Positions 1-7,122 of a stretch of DNA of 24,867 nt are shown here, one piece after another. Within the stretch, counting starts at the first letter, position 1, and every line of letters begins with the position of its first letter. The DNA is from DATAFO01 sp046728935. GTDB taxonomy: Bacteria > Actinomycetota > Thermoleophilia > Solirubrobacterales > 70-9. Made by a program: the position numbers and the translations under genes. The stretch spans positions 1 to 24,867 of the forward strand of contig JBKPFS010000062.1 in assembly GCA_046728935.1 (NCBI GenBank), given 5' to 3'. Under the pieces are notes generated by a model. It was not told the DNA's origin. It did no database searches and worked only from the letters and a program-made list of their open reading frames with translations.

Positions 1-259
1 GGCGCTCGCCCCGCTCCGGAACGAAGCCCTCGGTCTCGGCGAGGTAGGCGAGCTCGGCCAGCCACTCGGCGAGCAGGGTCGCGTAATCCGGCGCGCTGAC
101 CGTCACCTCGCGCAGCATCGTGCCCGCGCCGGGCCCGCCCTCGCTGCGCTCCGCGAGCAGCTCGCCGAGCGCCTCCATCGCCTGCTCGAACACGTCCTCG
201 GGGGAGTCCGCCTCGACGGCCAGCTCGAGCTCCCCGGTGTGCTCGACCCAGGTGAACAC
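1..259 (-). CDS. Archease-family protein, N-terminal part (cut by left window edge)
   Basis: About 86 codons are visible, starting at a GTG whose reading frame has a stop just upstream. The protein begins with a WVEHTGELELAVEA stretch, continues with an acidic helix (SPEDVFEQAMEALGELLAE) and has LLAEWLAELAYLAETEGF further on. This order (an aromatic/EHTxxxxLxVxA strand, an 'EEVFExA' helix, then 'LLxxWLxELLYLxExEGF') matches the archease (SHS2/DUF101) family. Archease is the partner of the RNA ligase RtcB and helps its guanylylation and turnover; RtcB would be expected nearby, but outside the window. The gene is divergent from gad, with 33 bases between starts. The C-terminal half, including the last metal-binding residue of the family, is not visible. 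Confidence 0.75.
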   Translation of the reverse strand, partial: MFTWVEHTGELELAVEADSPEDVFEQAMEALGELLAERSEGGPGAGTMLREVTVSAPDYATLLAEWLAELAYLAETEGFVPERGER

Positions 260-278
260 GCGACCCAGTGTCCCCGAA

Positions 279-284
279 TAGGAT
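279..284 (+). promoter_or_regulatory. -10 hexamer TAGGAT for leaderless gad
   Basis: TAGGAT ends 8 nt before the GTG at 293, the same spacing seen at many other starts in this window. It fixes the start of gad and suggests a leaderless mRNA. Confidence 0.5.
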
Positions 285-292
285 CACCGCCG

Positions 293-1657
293 GTGAACGA
301 GTTCGGGTTGCCCGCGCGGTACGGAAGCCGCTTCTTCGTCGAGGGGGTGCCCGAGGACACGTTTCCCGACGAGGGGATGTCCGCCCCCGACGCCTACAAC
401 GTGATCCAGCAGGAGATGGAGCTCGACGGCGATCCGGCCCGCAACCTCGCCACCTTCGTCACCACCTGGATGGAGCTGCCGGCGAAGATGACGGTGACGG
501 AGAACCTGCACCGCAACTTCATCGACCACGCCGAGTACCCGCGCACGGCGGAGATCGAGCAGCGCTGCATCCGCATCCTGGCCGACCTCTTCAACGCCCC
601 CGGCGCGACCACCGGCGCCCGCTGCCAGGGCTCCTCTGAGGCGATCATGCTCGGCGCGCTGGCGGCCAAATGGCGCTGGCGTAAGGCCGAGACGCGCAGC
701 GAGAATGCCAAGCCGAACCTCGTCTACGGCCGCGACGTGCACGTCGTGTGGGACAAGTTCTGCCGCTACTTCGACGTCGAGCCGCGGACGGTTCCGCTAG
801 AGCCCGGCAAGTACACGATCGGCCCCGAGGACGTGGAGCCGCTGGTGGACGAGAACACGATCGCCGTCGCAGCCGTGGTCGGCACCACCTTCACGGGAGA
901 GGCCGATGACGTGGTCGGAATCGACGAGCTGCTGCGGGAGATCCACTCCGACCGCGGGCTCGACATCCCGATCCACGTCGACGGCGCGAGCGGCGGCTTC
1001 GTGTGGCCGTTCCTCTATCCCGACATGGAGTGGGACTTCCGCCTCGAGCGGGTGCGCTCGATCAACGTCTCAGGGCACAAGTTCGGGATGGTGTACCCCG
1101 GCATCGGCTGGCTCGTCTTCCGGGAGGAGTCGGACCTGCCCGACGACCTCGTCTTCTACGAGAACTACCTCGGCCAGACGGACGCCACCTTCACGCTCAA
1201 CTTCTCCACCGGGAGCGCCGTGATGCTGGCCCAGTACTACAACATCTGCCGCCTCGGCCGGGAGGGCTACAAGGCGATCATGGAGGGGATGGACCGAAAC
1301 GCCCGCTTCCTCGCCAAGGGGCTCGAGGACAGTGGGCGGTTCGAGATCGTCGGCGAGGCTCCGCAGCTGCCGCTCGTCTGCTTCCGGCTCGCCGACCGCG
1401 ACAAGCTCGCCTACACCGAGTTCGACGTCGCGGCGCAGCTCGCGTCCGAGCGCGGGTGGATGGTCCCGGCCTACACCCTGCCGCCGAACGCCGACGACGT
1501 GGTGGTGATGCGCGCGTTGGTGAAGGAGAACGTGAGCCACTCGGCCGCGCACACCCTCGACGACGACCTCGCCAAGGCCTGCGAGACGCTCGACAAGCGC
1601 GGGGCGCTGCCGGAACAGGCGCGCGAGCGCTTCGCGAAGACGAATCCGGGGATGTAG
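293..1657 (+). CDS. gad: Glutamate decarboxylase (PLP-dependent)
   Basis: A 454-aa protein that would convert L-glutamate to GABA and CO2, consuming a proton (acid resistance, GABA metabolism). The whole chain follows group II PLP decarboxylases of the GadA/GadB type: N-terminal ARNLATFVTTW, then EYPRTAEIEQRC, GSSEAIMLG (cofactor-phosphate region), HVDGASGGF (the aspartate that pairs with the pyridine nitrogen) and SGHKFGMVYPGIGW. K263 of SGHK should form the Schiff base with PLP. Length is close to E. coli GadB (466 aa). I chose GTG 293 rather than the in-frame GTG 239 because 239 would add 18 unmatched residues overlapping the divergent archease gene, and a TAGGAT hexamer sits 8 nt before 293. 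No glutamate/GABA antiporter lies next to it here. The C-terminus lacks the His-rich tail of the E. coli enzyme, so pH autoinhibition may differ. Confidence 0.93.
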   Translation: MNEFGLPARYGSRFFVEGVPEDTFPDEGMSAPDAYNVIQQEMELDGDPARNLATFVTTWMELPAKMTVTENLHRNFIDHAEYPRTAEIEQRCIRILADLFNAPGATTGARCQGSSEAIMLGALAAKWRWRKAETRSENAKPNLVYGRDVHVVWDKFCRYFDVEPRTVPLEPGKYTIGPEDVEPLVDENTIAVAAVVGTTFTGEADDVVGIDELLREIHSDRGLDIPIHVDGASGGFVWPFLYPDMEWDFRLERVRSINVSGHKFGMVYPGIGWLVFREESDLPDDLVFYENYLGQTDATFTLNFSTGSAVMLAQYYNICRLGREGYKAIMEGMDRNARFLAKGLEDSGRFEIVGEAPQLPLVCFRLADRDKLAYTEFDVAAQLASERGWMVPAYTLPPNADDVVVMRALVKENVSHSAAHTLDDDLAKACETLDKRGALPEQARERFAKTNPGM

Positions 1658-1668
1658 GTGCCCCGCGA

Positions 1669-1687
1669 TAGAGTCCGTTGCGGACTC
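1669..1687 (+). promoter_or_regulatory. TAGAGT -10 candidate overlapping a 7-bp hairpin
   Basis: TAGAGT (1669-1674) overlaps a perfect inverted repeat, GAGTCCG-TTG-CGGACTC (1671-1687), in the 56-base gap between gad and the propeller gene. It could be a promoter with an overlapping operator, or a gad terminator without a T tract. The sequence alone does not decide. Confidence 0.3.
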
Positions 1688-1713
1688 GAGCGGAGGAGGG
1701 AAGGCAGGTGAGG

Positions 1714-2832
1714 ATGAAGTTGAAGGCGGCGACCGTGGTCACAATCGCCGGACTGGCGCTGGCGTGTCCCGCGGTCGCGGGGGCGAACGCGGGCGACATC
1801 ATCATCGGGGCGGACGGCGACGGCAGCGTGAACCGTCTCACGCCGGACGGCTCGACGCTCTCCGAGATCGGCAACGGCTCGCCGATCGTCGCCCCCGGAG
1901 GCCTCGACTTCGCGCGCAACGGCACCCTCTACTTCGCCGACTACGACCTGCCGGGCGTGATCGCGCTCAACCCCAAGACGCATGAGGCGAACGTGGTCAC
2001 CGACGACACTGACTTCTTCGAGGAGCCGCTCGACCTCGACGTAGCGCCCGACAAGCAGATCTACGTCGCGGAGGAAGGAAACGGCACCGTCCTCCGCGTC
2101 AATCCGAAGACCCGGGAGGTAACCCAGGTCGCTCCCGACTTCGACTTCAACGACCCCTGGTCCGTGACGATGCTCCCTAACCGCCATCTCTACGTTGCCG
2201 ACGGCGACACGGTGCAGGACATTCATCCGAACGGCGATGTCTCGACGGTGGTCGAGATCCCCGGGGCGTCCTTCACCGGGGGGCTCGAGCAGACGGCGCG
2301 CCGGACGCTGATCGTCACCGACGACGGCAACGCGACGATCTACGAGGTCAACCCGCGCAAGCACTCAGCTCGCGACGTGACGTCGGGCGGCCTCATCAAC
2401 GGGTTCTACAACCCTGGCGTCGAGTCGAAGGGAACGATCGTCGTCGGCGACACCCAGGACAATCGGATCATCCGGGTCAACCCGAAGACGCGCGACCAAA
2501 GCTACGTCGGACCGGAGCTGGACGTGTTCCCCGAGGGGATCGCGGTCGAGCCTCCGAAGTGCAAGGGCCAGATGGCGACGATCCCGGGTTCGACGAAGAA
2601 GGACAAGCTGAAGGGGTCCAAGTTCGGCGACGCCATCGCGGGGCTGAAGGGCAACGACAAGATCACCGGAGGCAAGGGCCGCGACCGCATCTGCGGCGGT
2701 TCCGGCAAGGACAAGATCAAGGCCGCCGACCGTAAGAAGGATCAGGTCAACTGTGGCTCGGGTGAGGACAAGGCGACCGTCGACGAGAAGGACAACGTCG
2801 CCCGCAACTGCGAGACGGTGAGGGTCAGATAG
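1714..2832 (+). CDS. Secreted NHL/SMP-30-like beta-propeller protein with degenerate RTX-like C-terminal domain
   Basis: A 372-aa protein with a clear signal peptide (KLK basic start, hydrophobic core TVVTIAGLALA, cleavage near AGANA-GD). Residues about 30-285 carry repeated propeller blades, recognisable by the recurring V/LxxNPKTxE/D element (ALNPKTHEANVV, RVNPKTREVTQV, RVNPKTRDQSYV). Such folds usually bind ligands or act as lactonases; no catalytic set is evident. Residues about 295-372 contain G-N/G-D-K/R-I repeats (LKGNDKITGGKGRDRICGG) like hemolysin-type Ca-binding repeats, but Lys-rich and with cysteines. The start is placed at the ATG after GGAGGAGGGAAGG (AAGG 9 nt upstream); GTG 1708, two codons earlier, is also possible. 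It is probably extracellular or surface-attached; the substrate is unknown. Confidence 0.72.
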   Translation: MKLKAATVVTIAGLALACPAVAGANAGDIIIGADGDGSVNRLTPDGSTLSEIGNGSPIVAPGGLDFARNGTLYFADYDLPGVIALNPKTHEANVVTDDTDFFEEPLDLDVAPDKQIYVAEEGNGTVLRVNPKTREVTQVAPDFDFNDPWSVTMLPNRHLYVADGDTVQDIHPNGDVSTVVEIPGASFTGGLEQTARRTLIVTDDGNATIYEVNPRKHSARDVTSGGLINGFYNPGVESKGTIVVGDTQDNRIIRVNPKTRDQSYVGPELDVFPEGIAVEPPKCKGQMATIPGSTKKDKLKGSKFGDAIAGLKGNDKITGGKGRDRICGGSGKDKIKAADRKKDQVNCGSGEDKATVDEKDNVARNCETVRVR

Positions 2833-2848
2833 CTCGCTGCGGGCCGCC

Positions 2849-3841
2849 CTAGGCGGCCGCCGGCAGCGTGCCCTCCGCGGCGAGCATGTCGCGAAGACCC
2901 TGCTCGAGCCCGCGGGGGGAGTAGCCGAGCTCGGCGATTGCCTTGTCGTGCTTGGCCCAGAAGGTGACGTCGTCCGCTGAGGTGATCAGCTCGCGCAGGT
3001 TCGGCGGCTGTCCCATCAGCTTGCAGACCAGCGGGCCGACGGGAGTCATCGCCTTGATCAACGGCGTGGGGATCGAGCCCCGGGGAGGCCGCTTCCCCGC
3101 CACGCCAGCCAGCGTCTGCATCAACTCGCGGATGGTCGTGATCTGGCCACCCAGCACGTAGGCCTCACCGGCCTTGCCCTTGTCAAGGGCCAGCAGGACG
3201 CCCGCGGCCACGTCCTCGACGTGGACCATGTTGAAGCCGGCATCCGGGAACGCCAGCAGCGGCATCCGTCCGGCGAGGAACTGGTTCATCTGCTGGCCGA
3301 TCGCGGAGTGATCGTCGGGGCCGTACACGCCGCCCGGTTGCACGATCACGCAGGGCAGCCCCTCCTCGGCGATCAGCCGCTTGGCGACCCGGTGGGCCTC
3401 GACCTTGGTCTGCTCGTAGTAGGACGTGAACTCCCTGCCTGGGTGCTCGAAGGACTCGTCGACAACCTCGCCGTGGGTGTTCCCGAACGCGGCGACCGTG
3501 GAGACGTAGACGACCTTCGGGGTCCTCGCCTCGAGCGCCGCGCGCAGCATGCTCTCGGTGCCGACCACGTTTGCCTCGTACATCGCCGGGCGCTCGCGCT
3601 CGGGGATCCCGACCTCGTAGATCGCGGCTCCGTGGATGGCCGCATCCGCTTGGTCGAGGCCTCGGACGAGCGCCGCGGTGTCCCCGAGATCGCCCTCGAT
3701 CAGCTCGCAGCCGAGGCTGGCGAGCTGGCGCCCCTTGTCAGGATTGCGGACCAGCGCCCGGACGTCGTCGCCTCGCTCTCGCAGCTTGCGGGCCACGTGG
3801 CCGCCGATAAACCCCGTGCCGCCCGTGAGGAAGACCTTCAC
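2849..3841 (-). CDS. NAD(P)-dependent epimerase/dehydratase (extended SDR)
   Basis: A 330-aa extended short-chain dehydrogenase. The N-terminus carries the nucleotide-binding glycine motif GGTGFIGG (residues 7-14). The catalytic serine/threonine lies in VYVSTVAAFG (about 111-120) and the active-site YxxxK is Y142-EQT-K146. QPGGVYGP and the C-terminal substrate lobe also fit. It resembles dihydroflavonol-4-reductase/3-beta-HSD-like or NDP-sugar epimerases; the substrate cannot be told from sequence. I chose GTG 3841 because it gives the canonical VKVFLTGGTG start and a TAGGGT hexamer lies 8 nt upstream; ATG 3862 would add seven residues without family support. It is divergent from a truncated GH114-like gene. 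Confidence 0.85.
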   Translation of the reverse strand: MKVFLTGGTGFIGGHVARKLRERGDDVRALVRNPDKGRQLASLGCELIEGDLGDTAALVRGLDQADAAIHGAAIYEVGIPERERPAMYEANVVGTESMLRAALEARTPKVVYVSTVAAFGNTHGEVVDESFEHPGREFTSYYEQTKVEAHRVAKRLIAEEGLPCVIVQPGGVYGPDDHSAIGQQMNQFLAGRMPLLAFPDAGFNMVHVEDVAAGVLLALDKGKAGEAYVLGGQITTIRELMQTLAGVAGKRPPRGSIPTPLIKAMTPVGPLVCKLMGQPPNLRELITSADDVTFWAKHDKAIAELGYSPRGLEQGLRDMLAAEGTLPAAA

Positions 3842-3849
3842 GCTGTGGA

Positions 3850-3855
3850 ACCCTA
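3850..3855 (-). promoter_or_regulatory. -10 hexamer TAGGGT for leaderless epimerase gene
   Basis: On the minus strand TAGGGT ends 8 nt before the GTG at 3841 and no Shine-Dalgarno is present. It supports the chosen start. Confidence 0.5.
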
Positions 3856-3860
3856 TCCCC

Positions 3861-4157
3861 ATGTCGAGGCGGGGCGCCATCGCCGGGATCGCGCTCGTGG
3901 GCGTTGGGGCGGCGGTTTCCACGGTCGCCGCGCCCAAGGGCTCCGCCGGTGGGGCCCAGGCGCCGGAGAGCTGGGCGTTCGCGATCGGCAACGGCAACCT
4001 CAAGGGCTCCTCGGCCGTGGTGGGCGAGCGTCTCGGCGCCTTCGACCTCGTCGTCGTCGACGGTCAGGAGGCGAAGGCCGCCGAGGTCGCGGCGATCCAG
4101 GCACGTGGCGCCACGGTGCGTCCGACTGAGGGGGCGGTAGGCCCGCCGTACACTTGA
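3861..4157 (+). pseudogene. Truncated secreted GH114-like (polygalactosaminidase-type TIM barrel) remnant
   Basis: A 98-aa reading frame with a Sec-type signal (MSRRGAIAGIALVGVGAAVS, then a Gly/Ala linker). It is followed by SWAFAIGNGNL and FDLVVVDGQEAKAAEVAAIQARGATV. The last segment resembles the first strands of the GH114/TM1410-like barrel, where 'fDlvVvDp...ei..Lra.G..VlaYlsiGe' is usual. After ARGATV the similarity stops abruptly; 12 further codons lead to TGA, where hflX begins. The rest of the barrel (roughly 200 residues) is absent, so this looks like a gene decayed by deletion. Codon use is still GC-rich at third positions, as in its neighbours, so the loss may be recent, or a short secreted protein may persist. 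GH114 assignment is from memory of motif patterns. Confidence 0.5.
4149..4154 (+). promoter_or_regulatory. -10 hexamer TACACT for leaderless hflX
   Basis: TACACT ends 7 nt before the GTG at 4162 and forms the last two sense codons of the upstream remnant. The GAAGGGG directly abutting the GTG is too close to act as a normal Shine-Dalgarno. Confidence 0.5.
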
Positions 4158-4161
4158 AGGG

Positions 4162-5517
4162 GTGCAGCGAAGCCGAAACGGGCGCCTGACCGAGACCCGC
4201 GATGGGCGGGCGGGGGTAGAGAATCGGCGCGCCCGCCAGCGCGCGGTCGCGATCGGCGTGGTGCCGAGCCCCGGCGGCGCCGACGACCTCGCCGAGCTCA
4301 AGGAGCTGCTGCGAACGGCGGGCGTGGCGACGGCTGGAGAGATGGTCCAGATCCGCGCCCAGCCCGACCCCGATCGCTACCTCGGGCGCGGCAAGCTCGC
4401 CGGGCTGAAGGCGGAGATCGGACGCGCCGACGCCAATCTCGTCGCCTGCGACGACGAGCTTCTCCCGCGGCAGGAGCGCAACCTCGAGGCCGCGCTCGAC
4501 GTCCCGGTGATCGACCGCACGGCGATCATCCTCGACATCTTCGCGGACCACGCCCACTCCGCCGAGGGCAAGCTGCAGGTCGAGCTGGCTCAGCTCGAGT
4601 ACAACCTCGCGCGGATGCGGGGCCTGTGGACCCATCTCGAGCGCCTGGGCGCGGGGCGCATCGACGGGGGGATCGGGACCAGGGGCCCGGGCGAGTCCCA
4701 GATCGAGACCGACCGCCGGCTGGCTCGCGACCGGATCGCGACCCTCCGCCGCCGCCTCGCACGCCTGGAGCGAACGCGCGGCGTGATGCGGGCGCGCCGC
4801 GAGGCAGCGCCGCTTCCGACGGTCGCGCTCGCCGGCTACACGAACGCCGGCAAGTCGACCCTGCTGAACGCGCTCACGGGCGCCGGCGTCGGGGTGGGGG
4901 AGAGGCTCTTCCACACCCTGGACCCGACCACGCGCGCCTACGAGCACGCGGGGCGCCGCTACCTGGTCACGGACACTGTCGGGTTCATCCGCAAGCTGCC
5001 CCACCAGCTGGTGGAGGCGTTCAAGGCGACGCTCGAGGAGACCCGGCTCGCCGACCTCATCGTCCATGTGGTCGACGCCTCTGAGCCCGAGGCCGAGCGC
5101 CGCCGCGCGATCGCCGCCGTCGACTCGGCCCTGGAGGAGATCGGCGCCGGCGGCAGTCCACGCCTGCTCGTCTACAACAAGCTCGATCTCCTCGACGACG
5201 AGGCTCGACGCGACCTCCTGGTTGGGAGGCTTGACGCGGTCGGGATCTCGGCCGAGACGGGCGAGGGGCTCGATGAGCTTCGCGACCGGATCGAGACCGC
5301 GTTCGAGGAAACCCTGCGCCCGGTCGAGCTGCTGCTCCCCTACTCGGAGGGCGCCCGCCTGTCGGAGCTCCACGAGGTGGCGGGGGCGCTGGAGCGCACC
5401 GACAGCGCGGAGGGCGTACTCGTGAAGGCGCGCGTGCCGATCGCCGTCGCCCACCGGTTCACCGAATTTGCGGTCAACGGCGCCGCCGGCGGCGACGGAA
5501 CGGCCACCGACGCCTGA
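4162..5517 (+). CDS. hflX: Ribosome-associated GTPase HflX
   Basis: A 451-aa protein with the full HflX layout. The N-terminal HflX domain includes YLGRGKLAGLK (about 73-83) and a coiled region EGKLQVELAQLEYNLARM (135-152). The glycine-rich GGIGTRGPGESQIETDRR linker is at 169-186. The G domain follows, with P-loop GYTNAGKST (225-233), G3 DTVG (271-274) and G4 NKLD (339-342). HflX binds 50S/70S ribosomes, splits stalled ribosomes under stress and hydrolyses GTP/ATP. The GTG start follows a TACACT -10 by 7 nt, suggesting a leaderless message; I see no better internal start. The 5' neighbour is a truncated gene whose stop overlaps this promoter. dut follows after a gap with its own promoter. Confidence 0.96.
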   Translation: MQRSRNGRLTETRDGRAGVENRRARQRAVAIGVVPSPGGADDLAELKELLRTAGVATAGEMVQIRAQPDPDRYLGRGKLAGLKAEIGRADANLVACDDELLPRQERNLEAALDVPVIDRTAIILDIFADHAHSAEGKLQVELAQLEYNLARMRGLWTHLERLGAGRIDGGIGTRGPGESQIETDRRLARDRIATLRRRLARLERTRGVMRARREAAPLPTVALAGYTNAGKSTLLNALTGAGVGVGERLFHTLDPTTRAYEHAGRRYLVTDTVGFIRKLPHQLVEAFKATLEETRLADLIVHVVDASEPEAERRRAIAAVDSALEEIGAGGSPRLLVYNKLDLLDDEARRDLLVGRLDAVGISAETGEGLDELRDRIETAFEETLRPVELLLPYSEGARLSELHEVAGALERTDSAEGVLVKARVPIAVAHRFTEFAVNGAAGGDGTATDA

Positions 5518-5525
5518 CCCCTCAC

Positions 5526-5531
5526 TAGGCT
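5526..5531 (+). promoter_or_regulatory. -10 hexamer TAGGCT upstream of dut
   Basis: TAGGCT lies 9 nt after the hflX stop and ends 7 nt before an ATG (5539) that opens a 16-codon leader frame. The same hexamer precedes the peroxiredoxin gene and the lipid kinase operon. Confidence 0.5.
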
Positions 5532-5538
5532 CGGAGGT

Positions 5539-5589
5539 ATGTTGGTGAGGGGCATTCATGCCCCGAAAGAGGCGTGTGCAATTGCTTGA
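5539..5589 (+). promoter_or_regulatory. dut leader: 16-codon upstream frame with GGGGCAT/ATGCCCC palindrome
   Basis: A leaderless upstream frame starts at ATG 5539 (MLVRGIHAPKEACAIA) and ends at TGA 5587-5589, inside the beginning of dut. It contains the palindrome GGGGCATTCATGCCCC (5549-5564) followed by GAAAGAGGCGTGTG. Very similar leader sequence stands before the peroxiredoxin gene (11660-11701), and a related one before the DUF3052 gene. Whether it acts as translated peptide, RNA hairpin or protein site is unknown. Confidence 0.4.
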
Positions 5590-6016
5590 GCTCCGCGTCC
5601 GCCTGCTGAGCGAGAACGCCCGCCTGCCTGTCCGCGCCCGCGACGGCGACGCGGGCCTCGACCTGCGCGCAGCGGAGGCCACCACGATCCGGCCCGGCGA
5701 GCGGGCGAGCGTGCGCACCGGGATCGCGATCGAGATCCCCGAGTCCCACGCGGGCCTCGTGCTGCCTCGGTCGGGGCTCGCGGTCAGGCACGGGATCGCC
5801 CTCGTGAACGCACCGGGCCTGATCGACTCCGGCTACCGCGGCGAGGTTCGGGTGCTGCTCCTCAACACGGACCGCAACGACCCCTTCGAGATCTCGATCG
5901 GGGACCGTATCGCCCAACTCGTGGTGACGCCGGTCGCGGAGGCGGAGCCGGTCGAGGCTGCCGAGCTCGCCGCCAGCGTACGGAACGAGGGCGGCTTCGG
6001 CTCCACCGGGCGCTGA
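5558..6016 (+). CDS. dut: dUTP diphosphatase (dUTPase)
   Basis: Hydrolyses dUTP to dUMP and pyrophosphate, keeping uracil out of DNA and feeding thymidylate synthesis. All five trimeric dUTPase motifs are present (numbering from ATG 5558): DAGLDLRA (31-38), PRSGLA (70-75), GLIDSGYRGE (87-96), GDRIAQLV (115-122) and RNEGGFGSTG (142-151, the P-loop-like lid). Motif 5 has RN where RG is usual. The start is uncertain. ATG 5558 gives 152 aa but lies inside the leader shared with other genes. GTG 5576 or TTG 5582 would give an N-terminus nearer the family's (LLELRVRLLSENARLPVRA); TTG 5582 overlaps the stop of the leader frame and is my preferred alternative. A YjbR-like gene follows 7 nt downstream, probably in the same transcript. 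Confidence 0.94.
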   Translation: MPRKRRVQLLELRVRLLSENARLPVRARDGDAGLDLRAAEATTIRPGERASVRTGIAIEIPESHAGLVLPRSGLAVRHGIALVNAPGLIDSGYRGEVRVLLLNTDRNDPFEISIGDRIAQLVVTPVAEAEPVEAAELAASVRNEGGFGSTGR

Positions 6017-6023
6017 CGGCCCC

Positions 6024-6386
6024 GTGACCGCGATCGAGCGCGTCCGACGCCTCTGCCTGGCGCTTCCGGAGGCTTTCGAGCTCGAGGCCTGGGAGCACCC
6101 GACGTTTCGGGTCGGAAGCGGCCGGGGCAGGATCTTCTGCACCGCGGCGCCCGATGGCTCGTCGATCACGGTGAAGGCCGATCCCATCGAGAGGGAGGCC
6201 CTGCTCGCGCAGGGCGAGCCGTTCTACGTACCGCCCTACGTGGGCTCCAAGGGTTGGCTTGGCGTCCGACCCGACGACCCCGGGACCTCGTGGGAGGAGG
6301 TCGCGGAGCTGATCGCCACCAGCTACTGCCTGATCGCTCCGAAGCGCCTCGCCCACCTGGTCACGAGCCCTCCCGCGCTTGATTAG
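6024..6386 (+). CDS. MmcQ/YjbR-family protein
   Basis: A 120-aa protein of the MmcQ/YjbR type (a CyaY-like alpha/beta fold, sometimes annotated as DNA-binding). It opens with the typical 'I..vrrlclaLPea.E...WghptFrVgg' pattern, here IERVRRLCLALPEAFE and WEHPTFRVGSGRGRIF. Mid-protein it has KADPIEREALLAQGEPFYVPPYVGSKGWLGV, and it ends with the WEEVAELIATSYCLIAPKRL helix. The molecular role of this family is not settled. It starts with GTG 7 nt after dut and is probably co-transcribed. Its stop overlaps the stop of the convergent gatD by 4 nt, leaving no room for a terminator between them. Confidence 0.85.
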   Translation: MTAIERVRRLCLALPEAFELEAWEHPTFRVGSGRGRIFCTAAPDGSSITVKADPIEREALLAQGEPFYVPPYVGSKGWLGVRPDDPGTSWEEVAELIATSYCLIAPKRLAHLVTSPPALD

Positions 6387-7120
6387 CCGCGCATCGCGGC
6401 CGCGCGCGCCGCGGCGTGGGCGGCGTCCTCGAGGCGGTCGTCGAGCTCCGCGAGCATCGGCTCGGCCCCCTCTCGGCGCGCGAGCGCCAGCTGGGTGAGC
6501 CGGTCGGCGAGCCAGGCGTTCTTCGGCAGCAGCGGGCCGTGGAGGTAGGTGCCGAAGAGATTCGCCCGCCGCACGCCCTCGAGGCCGTCGCGGCCGTTGT
6601 TGCCGTGGCCCTTGAGCACCCGGCCCAGCGGCTCCGCGTCGGCGCCCAGGTACGTGCGCCCGCCGTGGTTCTCGAACCCGGCGACCACCCGCGGGCCCGT
6701 CCCCAGGTCGACCTCGATCGCGACGTTGCCGATCAGCCGCGGGCCTGGCTCGCGCACGGTCTCGAGATCCGCGAGCGAGAGGCCCGGGATCCCCTCCTCG
6801 CCGAGCTGATAGCTGTGGCCGAGGAGCTGGTAGCCGCCGCAGACGGCGAGCACGGTCGCCCCGTCGTCGACCGCGTCGCCGAGCGCATCGCGCTTGGTGC
6901 GCAGCATGTCGTCGGCGACGAGGCGCTGGTCGCGGTCCTGGCCACCCCCGATGTAGATCAGGTCGTGGGCGGCCGGGTCGAATCGCTCGCCCGGCCCCGC
7001 CGTCGCGTACGCGAAGCCGATCCCGCGCCACTCGCAGCGCCGCCGCAGGAAGATGATGTTGCCCCGGTCGGCGTAGATGTTCATCTGCTCCGGGTAGAGC
7101 GCCAGCAGGCGAAGCTCCAT
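6383..7120 (-). CDS. gatD: Lipid II isoglutaminyl synthase, glutamine amidotransferase subunit GatD
   Basis: A 245-aa class I (triad) glutaminase-like subunit. With MurT it amidates the alpha-carboxyl of D-Glu in the lipid II stem peptide, giving D-isoglutamine. The nucleophile is C94 in LAVCGGYQLLG; H194 in GTYLHGPLLPKN is the matching histidine; R128 sits where the Staphylococcus GatD glutamine-binding arginine is described. The N-terminus LLALYPEQMNIYADRGNI is characteristic of GatD/CobB-CobQ-like GATases. It is last in a leftward operon with the lipid kinase, murT and a methyltransferase, 2 nt behind the methyltransferase. This arrangement and MurT nearby make the assignment firm. The last 30 residues are an Ala/Glu-rich helical tail. 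Confidence 0.95.
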   Translation of the reverse strand: MELRLLALYPEQMNIYADRGNIIFLRRRCEWRGIGFAYATAGPGERFDPAAHDLIYIGGGQDRDQRLVADDMLRTKRDALGDAVDDGATVLAVCGGYQLLGHSYQLGEEGIPGLSLADLETVREPGPRLIGNVAIEVDLGTGPRVVAGFENHGGRTYLGADAEPLGRVLKGHGNNGRDGLEGVRRANLFGTYLHGPLLPKNAWLADRLTQLALARREGAEPMLAELDDRLEDAAHAAARAAAMRG

Positions 7121-7122
7121 CG

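Noticed and set aside
239..292. Earlier GTG start for glutamate decarboxylase
   Set aside because: It adds 18 residues unlike the family, overlaps the divergent archease start and lies upstream of the TAGGAT promoter hexamer.
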